DNA of 55,436 bases from Verrucomicrobiales bacterium (GCA_024638765.1 JAHEJT010000015.1:1-55436); one strand, 5' to 3'. Positions 17,255 to 25,536 are shown, counted from the stretch's first letter. Made by a program: numbers and translations. The notes: generated by a model not told the origin, from the letters alone.

Positions 17255-18669
17255 TGCCCACAACCGTCCCTTCTTCGCGGATTCGCCAGTTATTTGGCAC
17301 CGACGGCATCCGGGGCACTGCCAACGTGCATCCGATCACCCCGGAACTCATGCTCCGGCTCGGCGCTGCCGTCGGCCACCACCTCTGCGAGGCCGGCGGT
17401 GACCGGCGGGCACATCCTTCCGCCGTCGTCGGCAAAGACACGCGCATCTCCGGCGGGATGCTCGAGTCGGCGTTCGCCGCCGGCCTCGCGTCCGCCGGAG
17501 TCGACGTCGCCCTCGCCGGGGTCATCCCCACTCCCGCGGTCGCTTTTCTCACCCGCAAACTCAAGGCCAATCTCGGCGCCGTCATTTCCGCCTCCCACAA
17601 TCCTTACCCCGACAACGGTATCAAGTTCTTCGGTCCGGACGGATATAAGCTCGATGACGAAGAAGAATTGGAGCTGGAAAGCCGCGTCCTCGAAGTCCGC
17701 GCGGCCGCTTCCGCAGCGCCCGTGACCCGAGGTCAGGTGGGGCGCCTCGCCACCCTGCAGGATGCCCCGGAACCATACCTCGAATTTGCGCTCCATACCC
17801 TGACTCACGGCCGCACCGGTGATCCCGGCGCCCCGCTTGGTGGCGTCAAGATTGCCATCGACAACGCCAATGGCGCCGCCGTGCGCGTCTGCCCGGAAAT
17901 CTTCCAGCGTCTCGGCGCCGAGTGCGTCCTCATCCATTCGGAGCCCAACGGCATTAATATCAACGAGGACTGCGGCTGCACCCATCCCGACGCCATCCGG
18001 GCCGCGGTGCGCGAATCCGGCGCCCATCTCGGCATCGCTTTCGACGGAGACGCCGACCGCGTCCTGGTCTGCGATGAGAACGGAGAAATTCTCGACGGAG
18101 ACGAGATCATGGCGATCGCCGCCACCACCATGATTCGCGAGGGATCTCTCGTGGAAAACACCCTGGTCACCACCGTGATGAGCAACTGCGGGCTCGATGA
18201 CCTCCTGCGGTCGCGCGGTGGAAAAGTGGTGCGCGCGCGTGTGGGAGACCGCTACGTGATCGAGCAGATGCGCGCCGGCGGGTTCAACTTCGGCGGCGAA
18301 CAGAGCGGCCATTTCATTTTTCACGATCTCAATACCACCGGTGACGGAATTATCTCCGCCTTGCAGGTGCTGCGCATCATGGTCGAAAGCGGCGAACCCT
18401 TGGGCGCGCTCAAGCAAGTCCTGACGAAGTATCCCCAGGCTCAGCGAAATCTCGCGATCAAGGCCAAGCCGCCGCTGGAAGAGCTTACGGAAGCCGCCGC
18501 CCTGATCTCTGAGACGGAACAAAATCTCGGTGATGCCGGGCGGGTGCTCCTGCGCTACTCCGGCACCGAACCCGTGATCCGACTCCTCGTGGAAGGCAAG
18601 GACGCAGCCTATATTCAAGGCCGGGCGGACGAGATCGCCGGGGCCATTTCCTCGGCAATTGGGGCCTGA
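17254..18669 (+). CDS. glmM: Phosphoglucosamine mutase
   Basis: A 471-residue cytosolic enzyme that converts glucosamine-6-phosphate to glucosamine-1-phosphate for peptidoglycan and LPS. Landmarks are FGTDGIRG (14-21), the phosphoserine loop ISASHNPYPDNGIKFFG (S114), the metal loop FDGDADRVLVCDE, GGEQSGHF in the sugar-binding domain and RYSGTEPVIRLLVE near the C-terminus. The start overlaps the stop of the CdaR-like peptide by one base. In Firmicutes GlmM binds and inhibits CdaA, so conserved clustering here suggests the same link between cell-wall precursor supply and c-di-AMP. Confidence 0.97.
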   Translation: MPTTVPSSRIRQLFGTDGIRGTANVHPITPELMLRLGAAVGHHLCEAGGDRRAHPSAVVGKDTRISGGMLESAFAAGLASAGVDVALAGVIPTPAVAFLTRKLKANLGAVISASHNPYPDNGIKFFGPDGYKLDDEEELELESRVLEVRAAASAAPVTRGQVGRLATLQDAPEPYLEFALHTLTHGRTGDPGAPLGGVKIAIDNANGAAVRVCPEIFQRLGAECVLIHSEPNGININEDCGCTHPDAIRAAVRESGAHLGIAFDGDADRVLVCDENGEILDGDEIMAIAATTMIREGSLVENTLVTTVMSNCGLDDLLRSRGGKVVRARVGDRYVIEQMRAGGFNFGGEQSGHFIFHDLNTTGDGIISALQVLRIMVESGEPLGALKQVLTKYPQAQRNLAIKAKPPLEELTEAAALISETEQNLGDAGRVLLRYSGTEPVIRLLVEGKDAAYIQGRADEIAGAISSAIGA

Positions 18670-18722
18670 CATCGGCCGGATTCGAGGGCAGCATATCCCC
18701 GACTCCGCAAATCACCGGCCAG

Positions 18723-19352
18723 ATGCGCTTCTTCCTCACCGGCACCGACACGGGTGTGGGCAAAACCTACGCCGCGACCCTCTTGCTGAAAACGCTCACT
18801 TCCGTCGGCCACCGGGCCGCGGGCTTCAAGCCCATCAGCTGCGGCGACCGCGATGACGCCGTCGCGCTTCTCGAAGCCGGCGACTCGCGCCTCCAGTTGG
18901 ATCAGGTCAACCCTTGCCATCTGGAAACCGCGGCCTCTCCTTACGCCGCCAGCCTCATTGAAAACAAGACCATCGATCTCGCGCGGATCCGCGAAACCTT
19001 CGACTTTCTCTCCACCCGCTACGAACACCTTCTCGTGGAGGGAGTCGGCGGGTGGGAAGTTCCCATTACCAAGGATTACAGTGTCGCCGATCTCGCCAAG
19101 GACATGGGTCTGCCCGTGATTATCGTCGTGCACAACCGCCTGGGCGCGCTCAATCACACCATTCTCACCGTGAAGAATATGCGCGCGCGCAAGATCCGCT
19201 GCGCCGGTCTCATTTTCAATCATCTTACCGATGAGATCGACACCGCCACCATCACCAACAAGAAAACCCTCGAGGAAATGCTCGAGCTCCCCGTCCTCCA
19301 GGAGATTCTTTACGAGGAAACCGAGATCGATCTCGCCGCGTTCAAGGGCTGA
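18723..19352 (+). CDS. bioD: Dethiobiotin synthetase
   Basis: A 209-residue ATP-dependent carboxylase that closes the ureido ring of dethiobiotin from DAPA. The P-loop GTDTGVGKT (7-15) and KPISCG (36-41) are family signatures. VEGVGGWEVPI holds the second metal/ATP loop, and PVIIVVHNRLGALNHT follows as expected. No other biotin gene is in the window. It starts 53 bp after glmM and may be part of the same transcript. Confidence 0.95.
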   Translation: MRFFLTGTDTGVGKTYAATLLLKTLTSVGHRAAGFKPISCGDRDDAVALLEAGDSRLQLDQVNPCHLETAASPYAASLIENKTIDLARIRETFDFLSTRYEHLLVEGVGGWEVPITKDYSVADLAKDMGLPVIIVVHNRLGALNHTILTVKNMRARKIRCAGLIFNHLTDEIDTATITNKKTLEEMLELPVLQEILYEETEIDLAAFKG

Positions 19353-19385
19353 ACCGCGGAGCCTCCCGCCTGCACGCCGCCAATC

Positions 19386-19766
19386 CTAAAGCCCCAATCC
19401 AGCGGGGATGCTGCGCTCCAGATCCGGCAAAGCCACGGTATTGGCCACCATGCGACCGCCGATGGGCACTGCCAGGACCGCCACGCTTTCGCCGAGGACG
19501 GCGCCGACCTTGCTGGGCTCCACCTCCACGCCCTCCATCACGAAGCGCGTGGAGTCGTCCCAGAAGACGGCCCGATGACGATCGCGATCGGGACTCGCGA
19601 GAGAAAATGAGCGTTCACCGGGATCCACCCCGGAGAGCACCCCGCTGATCTCCAGCGGTCTCGGCGTGGGCGTCTGGGGCAAGGCACAGGACGCGAGATG
19701 CACCGCGCCGAGAAGCAGCGTGGCGAGCGCGAGGGGGCACAGATCGGTCCGTTTTGGGGCGGCCAT
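19386..19766 (-). CDS. Small putative lipoprotein, unknown function
   Basis: A 126-residue protein with a signal peptide ending in a lipobox-like LASC (C27). The mature part has short beta-rich segments (LEISGVLSGVDPGERSFSLAS, RHRAVFWDDSTRF) that recall small OB-like domains of secreted proteins. I do not recognise a family. It is convergent with bioD and divergent from the rplU promoter region. Confidence 0.7.
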   Translation of the reverse strand: MAAPKRTDLCPLALATLLLGAVHLASCALPQTPTPRPLEISGVLSGVDPGERSFSLASPDRDRHRAVFWDDSTRFVMEGVEVEPSKVGAVLGESVAVLAVPIGGRMVANTVALPDLERSIPAGLGL

Positions 19767-19784
19767 GGGCGGAGAAACGCAAAA

Positions 19785-19814
19785 TTGAAAAATTTAAGTA
19801 ATGTTAACTATGTT
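19785..19814 (+). promoter_or_regulatory. Candidate sigma70-type promoter for rplU-rpmA
   Basis: TTGAAA (19785-19790), an 18-bp spacer and TATGTT (19809-19814) lie in the only AT-rich patch before rplU. It is read towards rplU and would give a leader of about 200 nt. Confidence 0.35.
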
Positions 19815-19920
19815 CAAGAGTAGCACACATCCGGGACCGGCGCACCTGCCCAGTCTTCTGGCATTTCCCGCCCGCGCGGCGGGACCCAATATTTTGCTTG
19901 CCCGCCCCGAAAAGCTGTGT

Positions 19921-19957
19921 GAAGTTTCGCGCCTCCCATCGGACGGCGGAACTGTTC
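19921..19957. repeat. Copy 1 of the GAAGTTTCGCGCCTCC repeat
   Basis: GAAGTTTCGCGCCTCC at 19921-19936, then seven extra bases, CGGCGGAA and CTGTTCC. A second copy without the extra seven bases lies at 20672-20703. This copy lies in the rplU leader. Confidence 0.6.
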
Positions 19958-20023
19958 CATCAGCACCCCCGCAAGGGGCTCGGGCGAGGAACGGACGGCC
20001 ACGACACCAGGGAGGAACCCACC

Positions 20024-20338
20024 ATGGCTTACGCGATATTCAAGACCGGCGGCAAACAGTACCGTGTCACCGAAGGCGACACCATAGACGTCGAGAAACT
20101 CGCTGTCGAGGAAGGCAAGGACGCCGTCTTTGAAGACGTCCTCATGGTCGGCGACGGCTCTAAAATCATGCTTGGCGACCCCTTGCTGACAGGCGCCAAG
20201 GTTACCGCGGAGGTCGTCAGCCAGCATCGCGGCAAGAAGGTGACCGCCTTCAAGTTCAAGCGCCGCAAGGGGTACCACCGCACCAAAGGGCACCGCCGCG
20301 ACTTGACCAGGCTCTCCATCAAAAAGATTTCCGCCTGA
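20024..20338 (+). CDS. rplU: 50S ribosomal protein L21
   Basis: A 104-residue ribosomal protein with the L21 landmarks: [17 protein letters not shown] at the N-terminus and [21 protein letters not shown] near the C-terminus. The start is the ATG at 20024, preceded by GGAGG at 20011-20015 eight bases upstream, one of few clear Shine-Dalgarno sites in this window. The pair rplU-rpmA is conserved across bacteria. Confidence 0.97.
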   Translation: MAYAIFKTGGKQYRVTEGDTIDVEKLAVEEGKDAVFEDVLMVGDGSKIMLGDPLLTGAKVTAEVVSQHRGKKVTAFKFKRRKGYHRTKGHRRDLTRLSIKKISA

Positions 20339-20384
20339 GGACGTTTCCCTCCCAATTCCACAATCTTCCACCCCGCATCCCAAG

Positions 20385-20642
20385 ATGGCGCATAAAAAAG
20401 GACAGGGCAGCGTTAAGAACGGCCGTGACAGCAACAGCCAGCGGCGCGGTGTGAAAAAGTTCGGCGGCGAACGCGTCATCGCCGGCAACATCATCATCCG
20501 CCAGTGCGGCACGAAATGGCATCCCGGCAGCAATGTCGGCCTCGGCCGGGATTACACCATCTATGCTCTCAAAGACGGAGTCGTTCGATTTGATCGCGAC
20601 GGCCGCCGTGTCAACGTGGATGCGGCATCCGCTTCCGTGTAG
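20385..20642 (+). CDS. rpmA: 50S ribosomal protein L27
   Basis: An 85-residue ribosomal protein starting [16 protein letters not shown], whose N-terminal tail reaches the peptidyl-transferase centre. Further landmarks are [18 protein letters not shown] and [14 protein letters not shown]. There is no N-terminal cleavage extension of the Firmicute kind. It starts 46 bp after rplU and is clearly co-transcribed with it. Confidence 0.97.
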   Translation: MAHKKGQGSVKNGRDSNSQRRGVKKFGGERVIAGNIIIRQCGTKWHPGSNVGLGRDYTIYALKDGVVRFDRDGRRVNVDAASASV

Positions 20643-20731
20643 TTATCTGTTACCAGTTAATAGTTATCAGGGAAGTTTCGCGCCTCCGGCGGCGCCTGTT
20701 CCCGATAACCAATAACCACTAACTGATAACC
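20642..20731. repeat. Imperfect inverted GTTATC/GATAAC repeat with embedded repeat copy 2
   Basis: The left arm (20642-20671) reads GTTATCTGTTACCAG onward; the right arm (20701-20731) holds CGATAACCAATAACC onward and is its imperfect reverse complement. Between them lies the second GAAGTTTCGCGCCTCC element (20672-20703). The right arm ends two bases before the trmL GTG start, and the left arm begins at the rpmA stop. It could act as a terminator or transcript-stability stem. Confidence 0.65.
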
Positions 20732-20732
20732 C

Positions 20733-21194
20733 GTGTATAACGTCGTCCTCGTCGAACCGGAGATTCCCCCTAATACCGGCAGTATAGGACGGCTCTGTCT
20801 CGCCACCGGCTCCCGGCTCCACCTCGTGGAGCCTTTGGGCTTTTCCCTCGAAGACCGGGCGCTGCGCCGGGCCGGCCTGGATTACTGGGATCAGGTCGAT
20901 GTGACGCTCTGGGAAAATCTGGAAGTCTTGCACGCCTCCGCGCCGCGCGCCAAGGGCGCCCGCTTTTTCTATCTCTCGACGAAAGCCACCACCGCGTATT
21001 GGGACGTGGAATTCCGGCGTGGCGACTACTTCGTTTTCGGCAGGGAAACGCGAGGGCTCCCGGAAAGCCTGCTGCGCCAAAACGCCTCGCGCTGCCTTCG
21101 GATCCCCACTGAAGATGCGACGCGAAGTCTTAATCTGGCCACCGCCGCGGGCATCGTCCTATACGAAGCCGTGCGACAGTTGCATGGACGTTAG
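20733..21194 (+). CDS. trmL: tRNA (cytidine(34)-2'-O)-methyltransferase TrmL
   Basis: A 153-residue SPOUT methyltransferase that 2'-O-methylates the wobble base of certain leucine tRNAs. It begins MYNVVLVEPEIPPNTGSIGR, the family N-terminus. The cofactor knot is formed by FGRETRGLPESLL and IPTEDATRSLNLATAAGIVLYE. The start is a GTG at 20733 placed directly after a GATAAC word repeat. Length matches TrmL (157 in E. coli). Confidence 0.93.
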   Translation: MYNVVLVEPEIPPNTGSIGRLCLATGSRLHLVEPLGFSLEDRALRRAGLDYWDQVDVTLWENLEVLHASAPRAKGARFFYLSTKATTAYWDVEFRRGDYFVFGRETRGLPESLLRQNASRCLRIPTEDATRSLNLATAAGIVLYEAVRQLHGR

Positions 21195-21286
21195 GCCCGT
21201 GTCCGTTGTTTCTCATCGTCATCTGCCGCCCGCATTCCGGGGCCTAACCCCGCAAGAAAAAACCCTGACAATCGTCGAAGAAGGGC

Positions 21287-21314
21287 TTGCATTGAATTGC
21301 CGGACTTTTACACT
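21287..21314 (+). promoter_or_regulatory. Candidate promoter for the AP2-domain gene
   Basis: TTGCAT (21287-21292), a 16-bp spacer and TACACT (21309-21314) lie about 100 bp before the ATG at 21417. GAGAGGAG at 21401-21408 is a good ribosome binding site for that start. Confidence 0.4.
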
Positions 21315-21416
21315 GGACGTCTGGCCCTAGGAAAAACGGCATCTCCGTTGCTTTGCTCTTTTTGACCTTTTGCCTTTTCCCGGCATCACACCCCAATACT
21401 GAGAGGAGACTGCGTC

Positions 21417-21857
21417 ATGCAACGCCCCAGACCCAATTACGGGATCAGCCGTATCGATCAGCCCGAAAAAAAGAATCACGGCTATTACGTCCGCATCACG
21501 CACCGTGGTAAAACCACCCAGAAGTTCTTTCCCGATAAGTCCCTCGGCGGCAAGTCCAAGGCTCTCACTGCGGCACGCAAGTTCCGCGACAGCATCGTCC
21601 GCAAGCTTCCCAAATTTAAACAGGAAGCCGCCTCCCGCGAGAAACGCCGCGTCCTCAAAAGCGGCGTCACCGGGGTGACCCACGTGGTCTCGCGTGCCAA
21701 GGGCCGCAACGATTACGCTTACTGGCAGGCCGCCTGGACCGATTCCCGCGGCCGGCGCCGCACCGCCAAGTTCTCCATCAGCCGATACGGCAACGCCAAG
21801 GCCCTCGCCATGGCCAAGAAAGCCCTGCGCGACGCCAAGAGCGGGAAACGGCGCTGA
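21417..21857 (+). CDS. Standalone protein with two AP2-like DNA-binding domains
   Basis: A 146-residue, strongly basic protein. Residues 8-60 (YGISRID, GYYVRITHRGK, QKFFPDKSLGGKSKAL, AARKFRD) and residues 83-141 (GVTGVTHV, YWQAAWTDSRGRRR, AKFSISRYGNAKALAMAKKAL) both show the AP2 pattern of three strands and a helix. The second resembles the ApiAP2 version (W-A-W, FSxxxYG, A-LA). A basic linker joins them. In bacteria AP2 domains are mostly found in HNH endonucleases and phage proteins; here no nuclease or integrase domain is attached. Role inferred: DNA binding, possibly regulatory. A family search has not been done. Confidence 0.75.
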   Translation: MQRPRPNYGISRIDQPEKKNHGYYVRITHRGKTTQKFFPDKSLGGKSKALTAARKFRDSIVRKLPKFKQEAASREKRRVLKSGVTGVTHVVSRAKGRNDYAYWQAAWTDSRGRRRTAKFSISRYGNAKALAMAKKALRDAKSGKRR

Positions 21858-21906
21858 GACCGGCTCCTCCACCGCTCGGGGACCGCTTTTCTTCTCCCGC
21901 GTCGTG

Positions 21907-22626
21907 GTGTATGTAAAGCCCGTCTTGAACCACCCATCGCCGAAGCCGGACCCCTCCACCGCCCTCGTCGCCGCCCGCGACCTGTGCCAGTCCTTCACCA
22001 TCGGCAGCAAGCGAATCGACGTCCTCCGCGGAATCGATCTGGATATTGCCCCGGGCGAAAAACTCTTCCTTTGCGGCGCTTCCGGCGCCGGAAAAACCAC
22101 CCTCCTTTATATTCTCGCGGGACTGGAGAAGCCTACCGCCGGGAAAGTGTTTTTCGGCGACAACTCCATTTACGAGACTCGCCAGTCCACGCTCACGAGG
22201 TTGCGTAATGAACTCATGGGCTATGTTTTCCAAAATTACCTTCTGCTCCCTGAACTCACCGCGCTGGAGAACGTCCTCCTCCCCGCCCTCATCGGTGGCA
22301 CCGCCGCCGCCGGCCTCGCAGAGCACACCCTGGACCGCGTCGGCCTCGGCGAACGTCTCCATCACTTGCCCGCGGAATTGTCCGGAGGAGAACAACAGCG
22401 TGTCGCCATCGCCCGGGCCCTCATCAACGAGCCTCGCATCCTCTTCGCGGATGAACCCACCGGAAACCTCGATTCCAAGACCGGGTCCGACGTGATGCAG
22501 CTGCTCCTGGGTATTGCCGACGAAAAGAAGAAAACCCTTGTCGTCGTCACCCATGATGAGGAACTGGCGGAAGCCGGTGACCGGACCCTCCATATCGTCG
22601 ACGGCCGCATCGTCGAGCCCGCCTGA
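21907..22626 (+). CDS. ABC transporter ATP-binding protein, LolD/MacB type
   Basis: A 239-residue ATPase with Walker A GASGAGKT (57-64), signature LSGGEQQR (158-165) and Walker B ILFADEPT (178-185) followed by GNLDSKTG, a combination typical of LolD, MacB and FtsE-like proteins. LolD releases lipoproteins from the inner membrane together with LolC/E, but no permease is adjacent. The reading frame has no ATG near its start; GTG at 21904 or 21907 or TTG at 21925 must be used. I take 21907. It begins 49 bp after the AP2 gene. Confidence 0.85.
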   Translation: MYVKPVLNHPSPKPDPSTALVAARDLCQSFTIGSKRIDVLRGIDLDIAPGEKLFLCGASGAGKTTLLYILAGLEKPTAGKVFFGDNSIYETRQSTLTRLRNELMGYVFQNYLLLPELTALENVLLPALIGGTAAAGLAEHTLDRVGLGERLHHLPAELSGGEQQRVAIARALINEPRILFADEPTGNLDSKTGSDVMQLLLGIADEKKKTLVVVTHDEELAEAGDRTLHIVDGRIVEPA

Positions 22627-22717
22627 CTCCGCCCGCGCGCCGCTGCGGCAGGAGCAGCTCCCTGCAACACGGGAAACCTTGCGCCGGAGCTTATCCTCCT
22701 CCATGGTTCCCTGCGCC

Positions 22718-23593
22718 ATGCCCAAGATCTACATCAATGGAGACCTGGTGGACGAAAGTGCCGCCAAGATCTCCGTATTCGACCACGGCCTGCTCTACGG
22801 AGACGGGGTGTTCGAGGGCATCCGCTTTTACGAGGGGCGCGTCTTCCGGTTAGAGGAACACATCGATCGCCTCTACGACTCCGCGCGCGCCATCCACTTG
22901 GAGATTCCTTTGGACGCCGCCGAATTGATCGGGGCCGTCCTCGCCACCATCCGCGCCAACGAACTGCAGGACGGATACGTCCGGCTCCTGGTTACCCGGG
23001 GCCCCGGCAGTCTCGGTCTCAATCCGTTCCTTTGTGAAAAGGCCTCGGTAATCATCATCGCCTCGAAGATTGCCCTTTATGCTGAGGAAAAATACCAGGC
23101 CGGCCTCGCACTCGTGACCTGCTCGACCCGGCGTCCCCCCCCCGGCGCGCTGACGCCCACCGTCAAATCTCTCAACTATCTCAACAATGTAATGGCCAAG
23201 ATCGAGGCCATCACCGCCGGTTGCGAGGAAGGCGTCATGCTCAACGAGCAGGGCTACGTGGCGGAATGCACCGGGGATAATATTTTTATCATCAAGAACG
23301 GCGAGGCCTTCACTCCCCCCGTCTCGGCGGGCTCCCTCAACGGCATCACCCGCCGCGTCGCCATGGATCTTCTCCGTAAGTTGGGACACCCGCCCGCCGA
23401 ACCCATGCTTACCCGATACGATCTTTACACCGCCGACGAACTCTTCCTCACGGGAACCGCCGCCGAAGTGATCCCAGTCGTCAAATATGACGAACGCCTC
23501 ATCGGGGGCGGGGTCCCCGGAAAAATCACCCTGGCCTGCATCGAGGCCTATCATAAACTGACGCGCACAACGGGAACGCCGATTTACAAGTGA
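22718..23593 (+). CDS. ilvE: Branched-chain amino acid aminotransferase (class IV)
   Basis: A 291-residue PLP enzyme of fold type IV that transaminates Val, Leu and Ile. It begins [14 protein letters not shown] and has [22 protein letters not shown]. The PLP lysine is in [13 protein letters not shown], and the C-terminal ligand loop is [14 protein letters not shown]. This shape is that of the archaeal/bacterial short IlvE rather than D-amino acid aminotransferase, but substrate choice is inferred. The ATG at 22718 is taken; an in-frame ATG at 22703 is also possible. Confidence 0.9.
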   Translation: MPKIYINGDLVDESAAKISVFDHGLLYGDGVFEGIRFYEGRVFRLEEHIDRLYDSARAIHLEIPLDAAELIGAVLATIRANELQDGYVRLLVTRGPGSLGLNPFLCEKASVIIIASKIALYAEEKYQAGLALVTCSTRRPPPGALTPTVKSLNYLNNVMAKIEAITAGCEEGVMLNEQGYVAECTGDNIFIIKNGEAFTPPVSAGSLNGITRRVAMDLLRKLGHPPAEPMLTRYDLYTADELFLTGTAAEVIPVVKYDERLIGGGVPGKITLACIEAYHKLTRTTGTPIYK

Positions 23594-23677
23594 TCGCGTG
23601 AATCGTATGGTTTAGACTCTCGGCCCGAGCCCGTGCGCGGGCGGACGCCTCCCGATTATTCGAAAAACCGCTGCCCC

Positions 23678-24184
23678 ATGCTTTGCGACGCCTGCAAAAA
23701 GGAAAATGCCACGGTCTACTTGACCCAGATCGTTGAAGGCAAGATGCAGAAAGTCAACTTATGCGAAGCGTGCGCCAGCGAGAAAGGAGTAGATGATCCT
23801 ACAGGCTTTGCGCTTGCCGATCTTCTCCTCGGTCTCGGCAGCCAGGAACAGGTGAAGAAGACCTCCGTGGAACCGACCTGCGATCTCTGCGGCTTCACTC
23901 AGACTGATTTCAAGAAAACCGGGCGCCTGGGCTGCAGCTCCTGTTACAGTATCTTTGGCGAGGGATTGGACAGTCTCCTCAAAGCCATGCACAAGGGCAC
24001 TCGCCACGTGGGTAAAGTGCCGGAGAGTTACGCGGAGACAAAAAACATCCAGGACCAACTCGAAAATCTGCAGGAAGAACTGAGCTCCGCGGTCACCAAC
24101 GAGCAGTACGAAGAAGCCGCCCGCCTGCGCGACGAGATCAAGAATCTCGAAACTCGACTGTCCGAGCCCCAGGGGGGGCACTAG
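23678..24184 (+). CDS. mcsA: McsA-like zinc-binding UVR-domain protein
   Basis: A 168-residue protein with four CxxC pairs (C3/C6, C29/C32, C68/C71, C86/C89) that can bind two zinc ions, followed by a coiled coil and a UVR motif (about 135-155, EQYEEAARLRDEIKNLE). This matches McsA, the activator of the protein-arginine kinase McsB. It lies directly upstream of mcsB and clpC, as in Firmicutes, but the repressor gene ctsR is not next to it: the upstream neighbour is ilvE. The start at 23678 gives the usual N-terminal MLCDACKKE. Confidence 0.92.
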   Translation: MLCDACKKENATVYLTQIVEGKMQKVNLCEACASEKGVDDPTGFALADLLLGLGSQEQVKKTSVEPTCDLCGFTQTDFKKTGRLGCSSCYSIFGEGLDSLLKAMHKGTRHVGKVPESYAETKNIQDQLENLQEELSSAVTNEQYEEAARLRDEIKNLETRLSEPQGGH

Positions 24185-24278
24185 CGCCGCAAGAGGGCGC
24201 CTGGAATCCGGGCCCGGGAAAGTCCCGCGCCGCGCCGGCCGGGAGGCCGATCGCCCGCGGCAAGCGTATTAAATGGAG

Positions 24279-24293
24279 ATCTGGCAGCCAGAT
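24279..24293. promoter_or_regulatory. 15-bp palindrome ATCTGGC-A-GCCAGAT before mcsB
   Basis: Perfect 7-bp arms around one base, located 113 bp before the mcsB start. It matches neither the CtsR nor the CIRCE operator as I know them. It could be a regulator site or a short hairpin. Confidence 0.35.
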
Positions 24294-24307
24294 TGGCGAA
24301 TAACCGC

Positions 24308-24336
24308 TTTTCCAGATCGTCTAAAATAATGATAAT
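24308..24336 (+). promoter_or_regulatory. Candidate mcsB-clpC promoter
   Basis: TTTTCC (24308-24313), a 17-bp spacer and GATAAT (24331-24336) lie in an AT-rich stretch that stands out in this GC-rich sequence. The -35 match is weak. It sits just after the 15-bp palindrome. Confidence 0.3.
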
Positions 24337-24408
24337 CTTGTAATATGGGAGAGATTGCCCTTTACCCGTAACAGCTACGCCCGCCCCCCGCGGGCGCACG
24401 CCGCCATG

Positions 24409-25536
24409 ATGAAATTTTCCACATTGATGCGGAAGCCCGCCGACTGGATGCAGGGCGCCGGCCCGCATAGCGACATCGTGGTCAGCAGCCGTATCCGCCT
24501 CGCCCGCAACGTCCGCCAGATTCCCTTCCCCGGTTGGGCCACCAAGGACGTCCGCAACGGCGTGCTCGAGCAGCTCAAACCGGAGATGGAAGGTCTCCCG
24601 GAGATGAAAGACGGTTTTTCGAGCGAGTTGGAAAAGCTCAGTTCCATCGAAAAACAGGTGCTGGTGGAACGCCATCTCATCAGCCGTGAGCACGCCGCCA
24701 AGAGTGGCGGGAGTGCGGCGGTCATCAATCGCAAGCAAACGATCAGTATTATGATTAACGAGGAGGATCACGTGCGCATGCAGGCGATCCGTCCCGGGCT
24801 TCAGCTTAACGCCACTTACGAACTCATCGATAATGTCGACAGCGAGCTGGAGGAGCAAGTCGGGTATGCATTCGATGGAAGGCTGGGATATCTCACCGCC
24901 TGTCCCACCAATCTTGGCACCGGCCTGCGCGCCTCCGCCATGCTCCATCTTCCGGCCCTCGTTCTCAGTGAACAGATCAACCAGGTGATTCAAGCCGTGC
25001 ACAAGATCGGCTTCGCGGTGCGCGGTCTTTACGGCGAGGGCACCGAGGCTCTCGCCAATCTCTTTCAGGTGTCAAACCAGACCACCTTGGGCGACAAGGA
25101 AGTCGAGATTATCGCGCGCCTCGAAAAGATCGTGCAACAAATTATCCAGCACGAACATAACGCGAGAGTAAAATTGCTGGAAGAGAGTCGCACCATGCTC
25201 AACGACCAGATTGGGCGCGCCTTCGCAGTTTTGCGCTACAGCCACATAATTTCCTCCAAAGAGGCCCTTAATCTGATCTCCCTGATTCGACTCGGTTGCG
25301 ATCTCAATTATTACCCCGAGGAGTTCCGCGCGGTGGTCGATTTACTGCTTATGGAAATCCAGCCTGCCCATCTTCAAATTGAGGCCAAGAAAAAACTTTC
25401 CCCCGAGGAACGCGATGTTCTACGGGCGGAAATGACACGCCGGAAGTTGAAAATGCTCCCTGAGCCTGATAATGTAGATAACAGTGCCGCTTCAGGCCCT
25501 GCGTCCGATCAATTAAATCACCCTGATGATGAATAA
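24409..25536 (+). CDS. mcsB: Protein-arginine kinase McsB
   Basis: A 375-residue kinase of the phosphagen (guanido) kinase fold that phosphorylates arginines in proteins and marks them for ClpCP. Landmarks are SSRIRLARN (26-34), NEEDHVRMQ (117-125) and PTNLGTGLRAS (166-176), then RGLYGEGTEA. All known guanido-kinase active-site blocks are present, and the single-substrate N-terminal domain is short as in McsB rather than creatine kinase. The ATG at 24406 or 24409 is used; neither has a clear Shine-Dalgarno. Its end overlaps clpC by 11 bp. Confidence 0.95.
   Translation: MKFSTLMRKPADWMQGAGPHSDIVVSSRIRLARNVRQIPFPGWATKDVRNGVLEQLKPEMEGLPEMKDGFSSELEKLSSIEKQVLVERHLISREHAAKSGGSAAVINRKQTISIMINEEDHVRMQAIRPGLQLNATYELIDNVDSELEEQVGYAFDGRLGYLTACPTNLGTGLRASAMLHLPALVLSEQINQVIQAVHKIGFAVRGLYGEGTEALANLFQVSNQTTLGDKEVEIIARLEKIVQQIIQHEHNARVKLLEESRTMLNDQIGRAFAVLRYSHIISSKEALNLISLIRLGCDLNYYPEEFRAVVDLLLMEIQPAHLQIEAKKKLSPEERDVLRAEMTRRKLKMLPEPDNVDNSAASGPASDQLNHPDDE

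Noticed and set aside
17290..18672. 460-residue open frame antisense to glmM
   Set aside because: glmM shows every family motif in the other strand; the antisense frame has none and reflects codon bias.
24217..24229. GGAAAGTCC-like string suggestive of RNase P RNA
   Set aside because: Only a few bases match; the rest of the conserved RNase P core is absent from the 220-bp gap.
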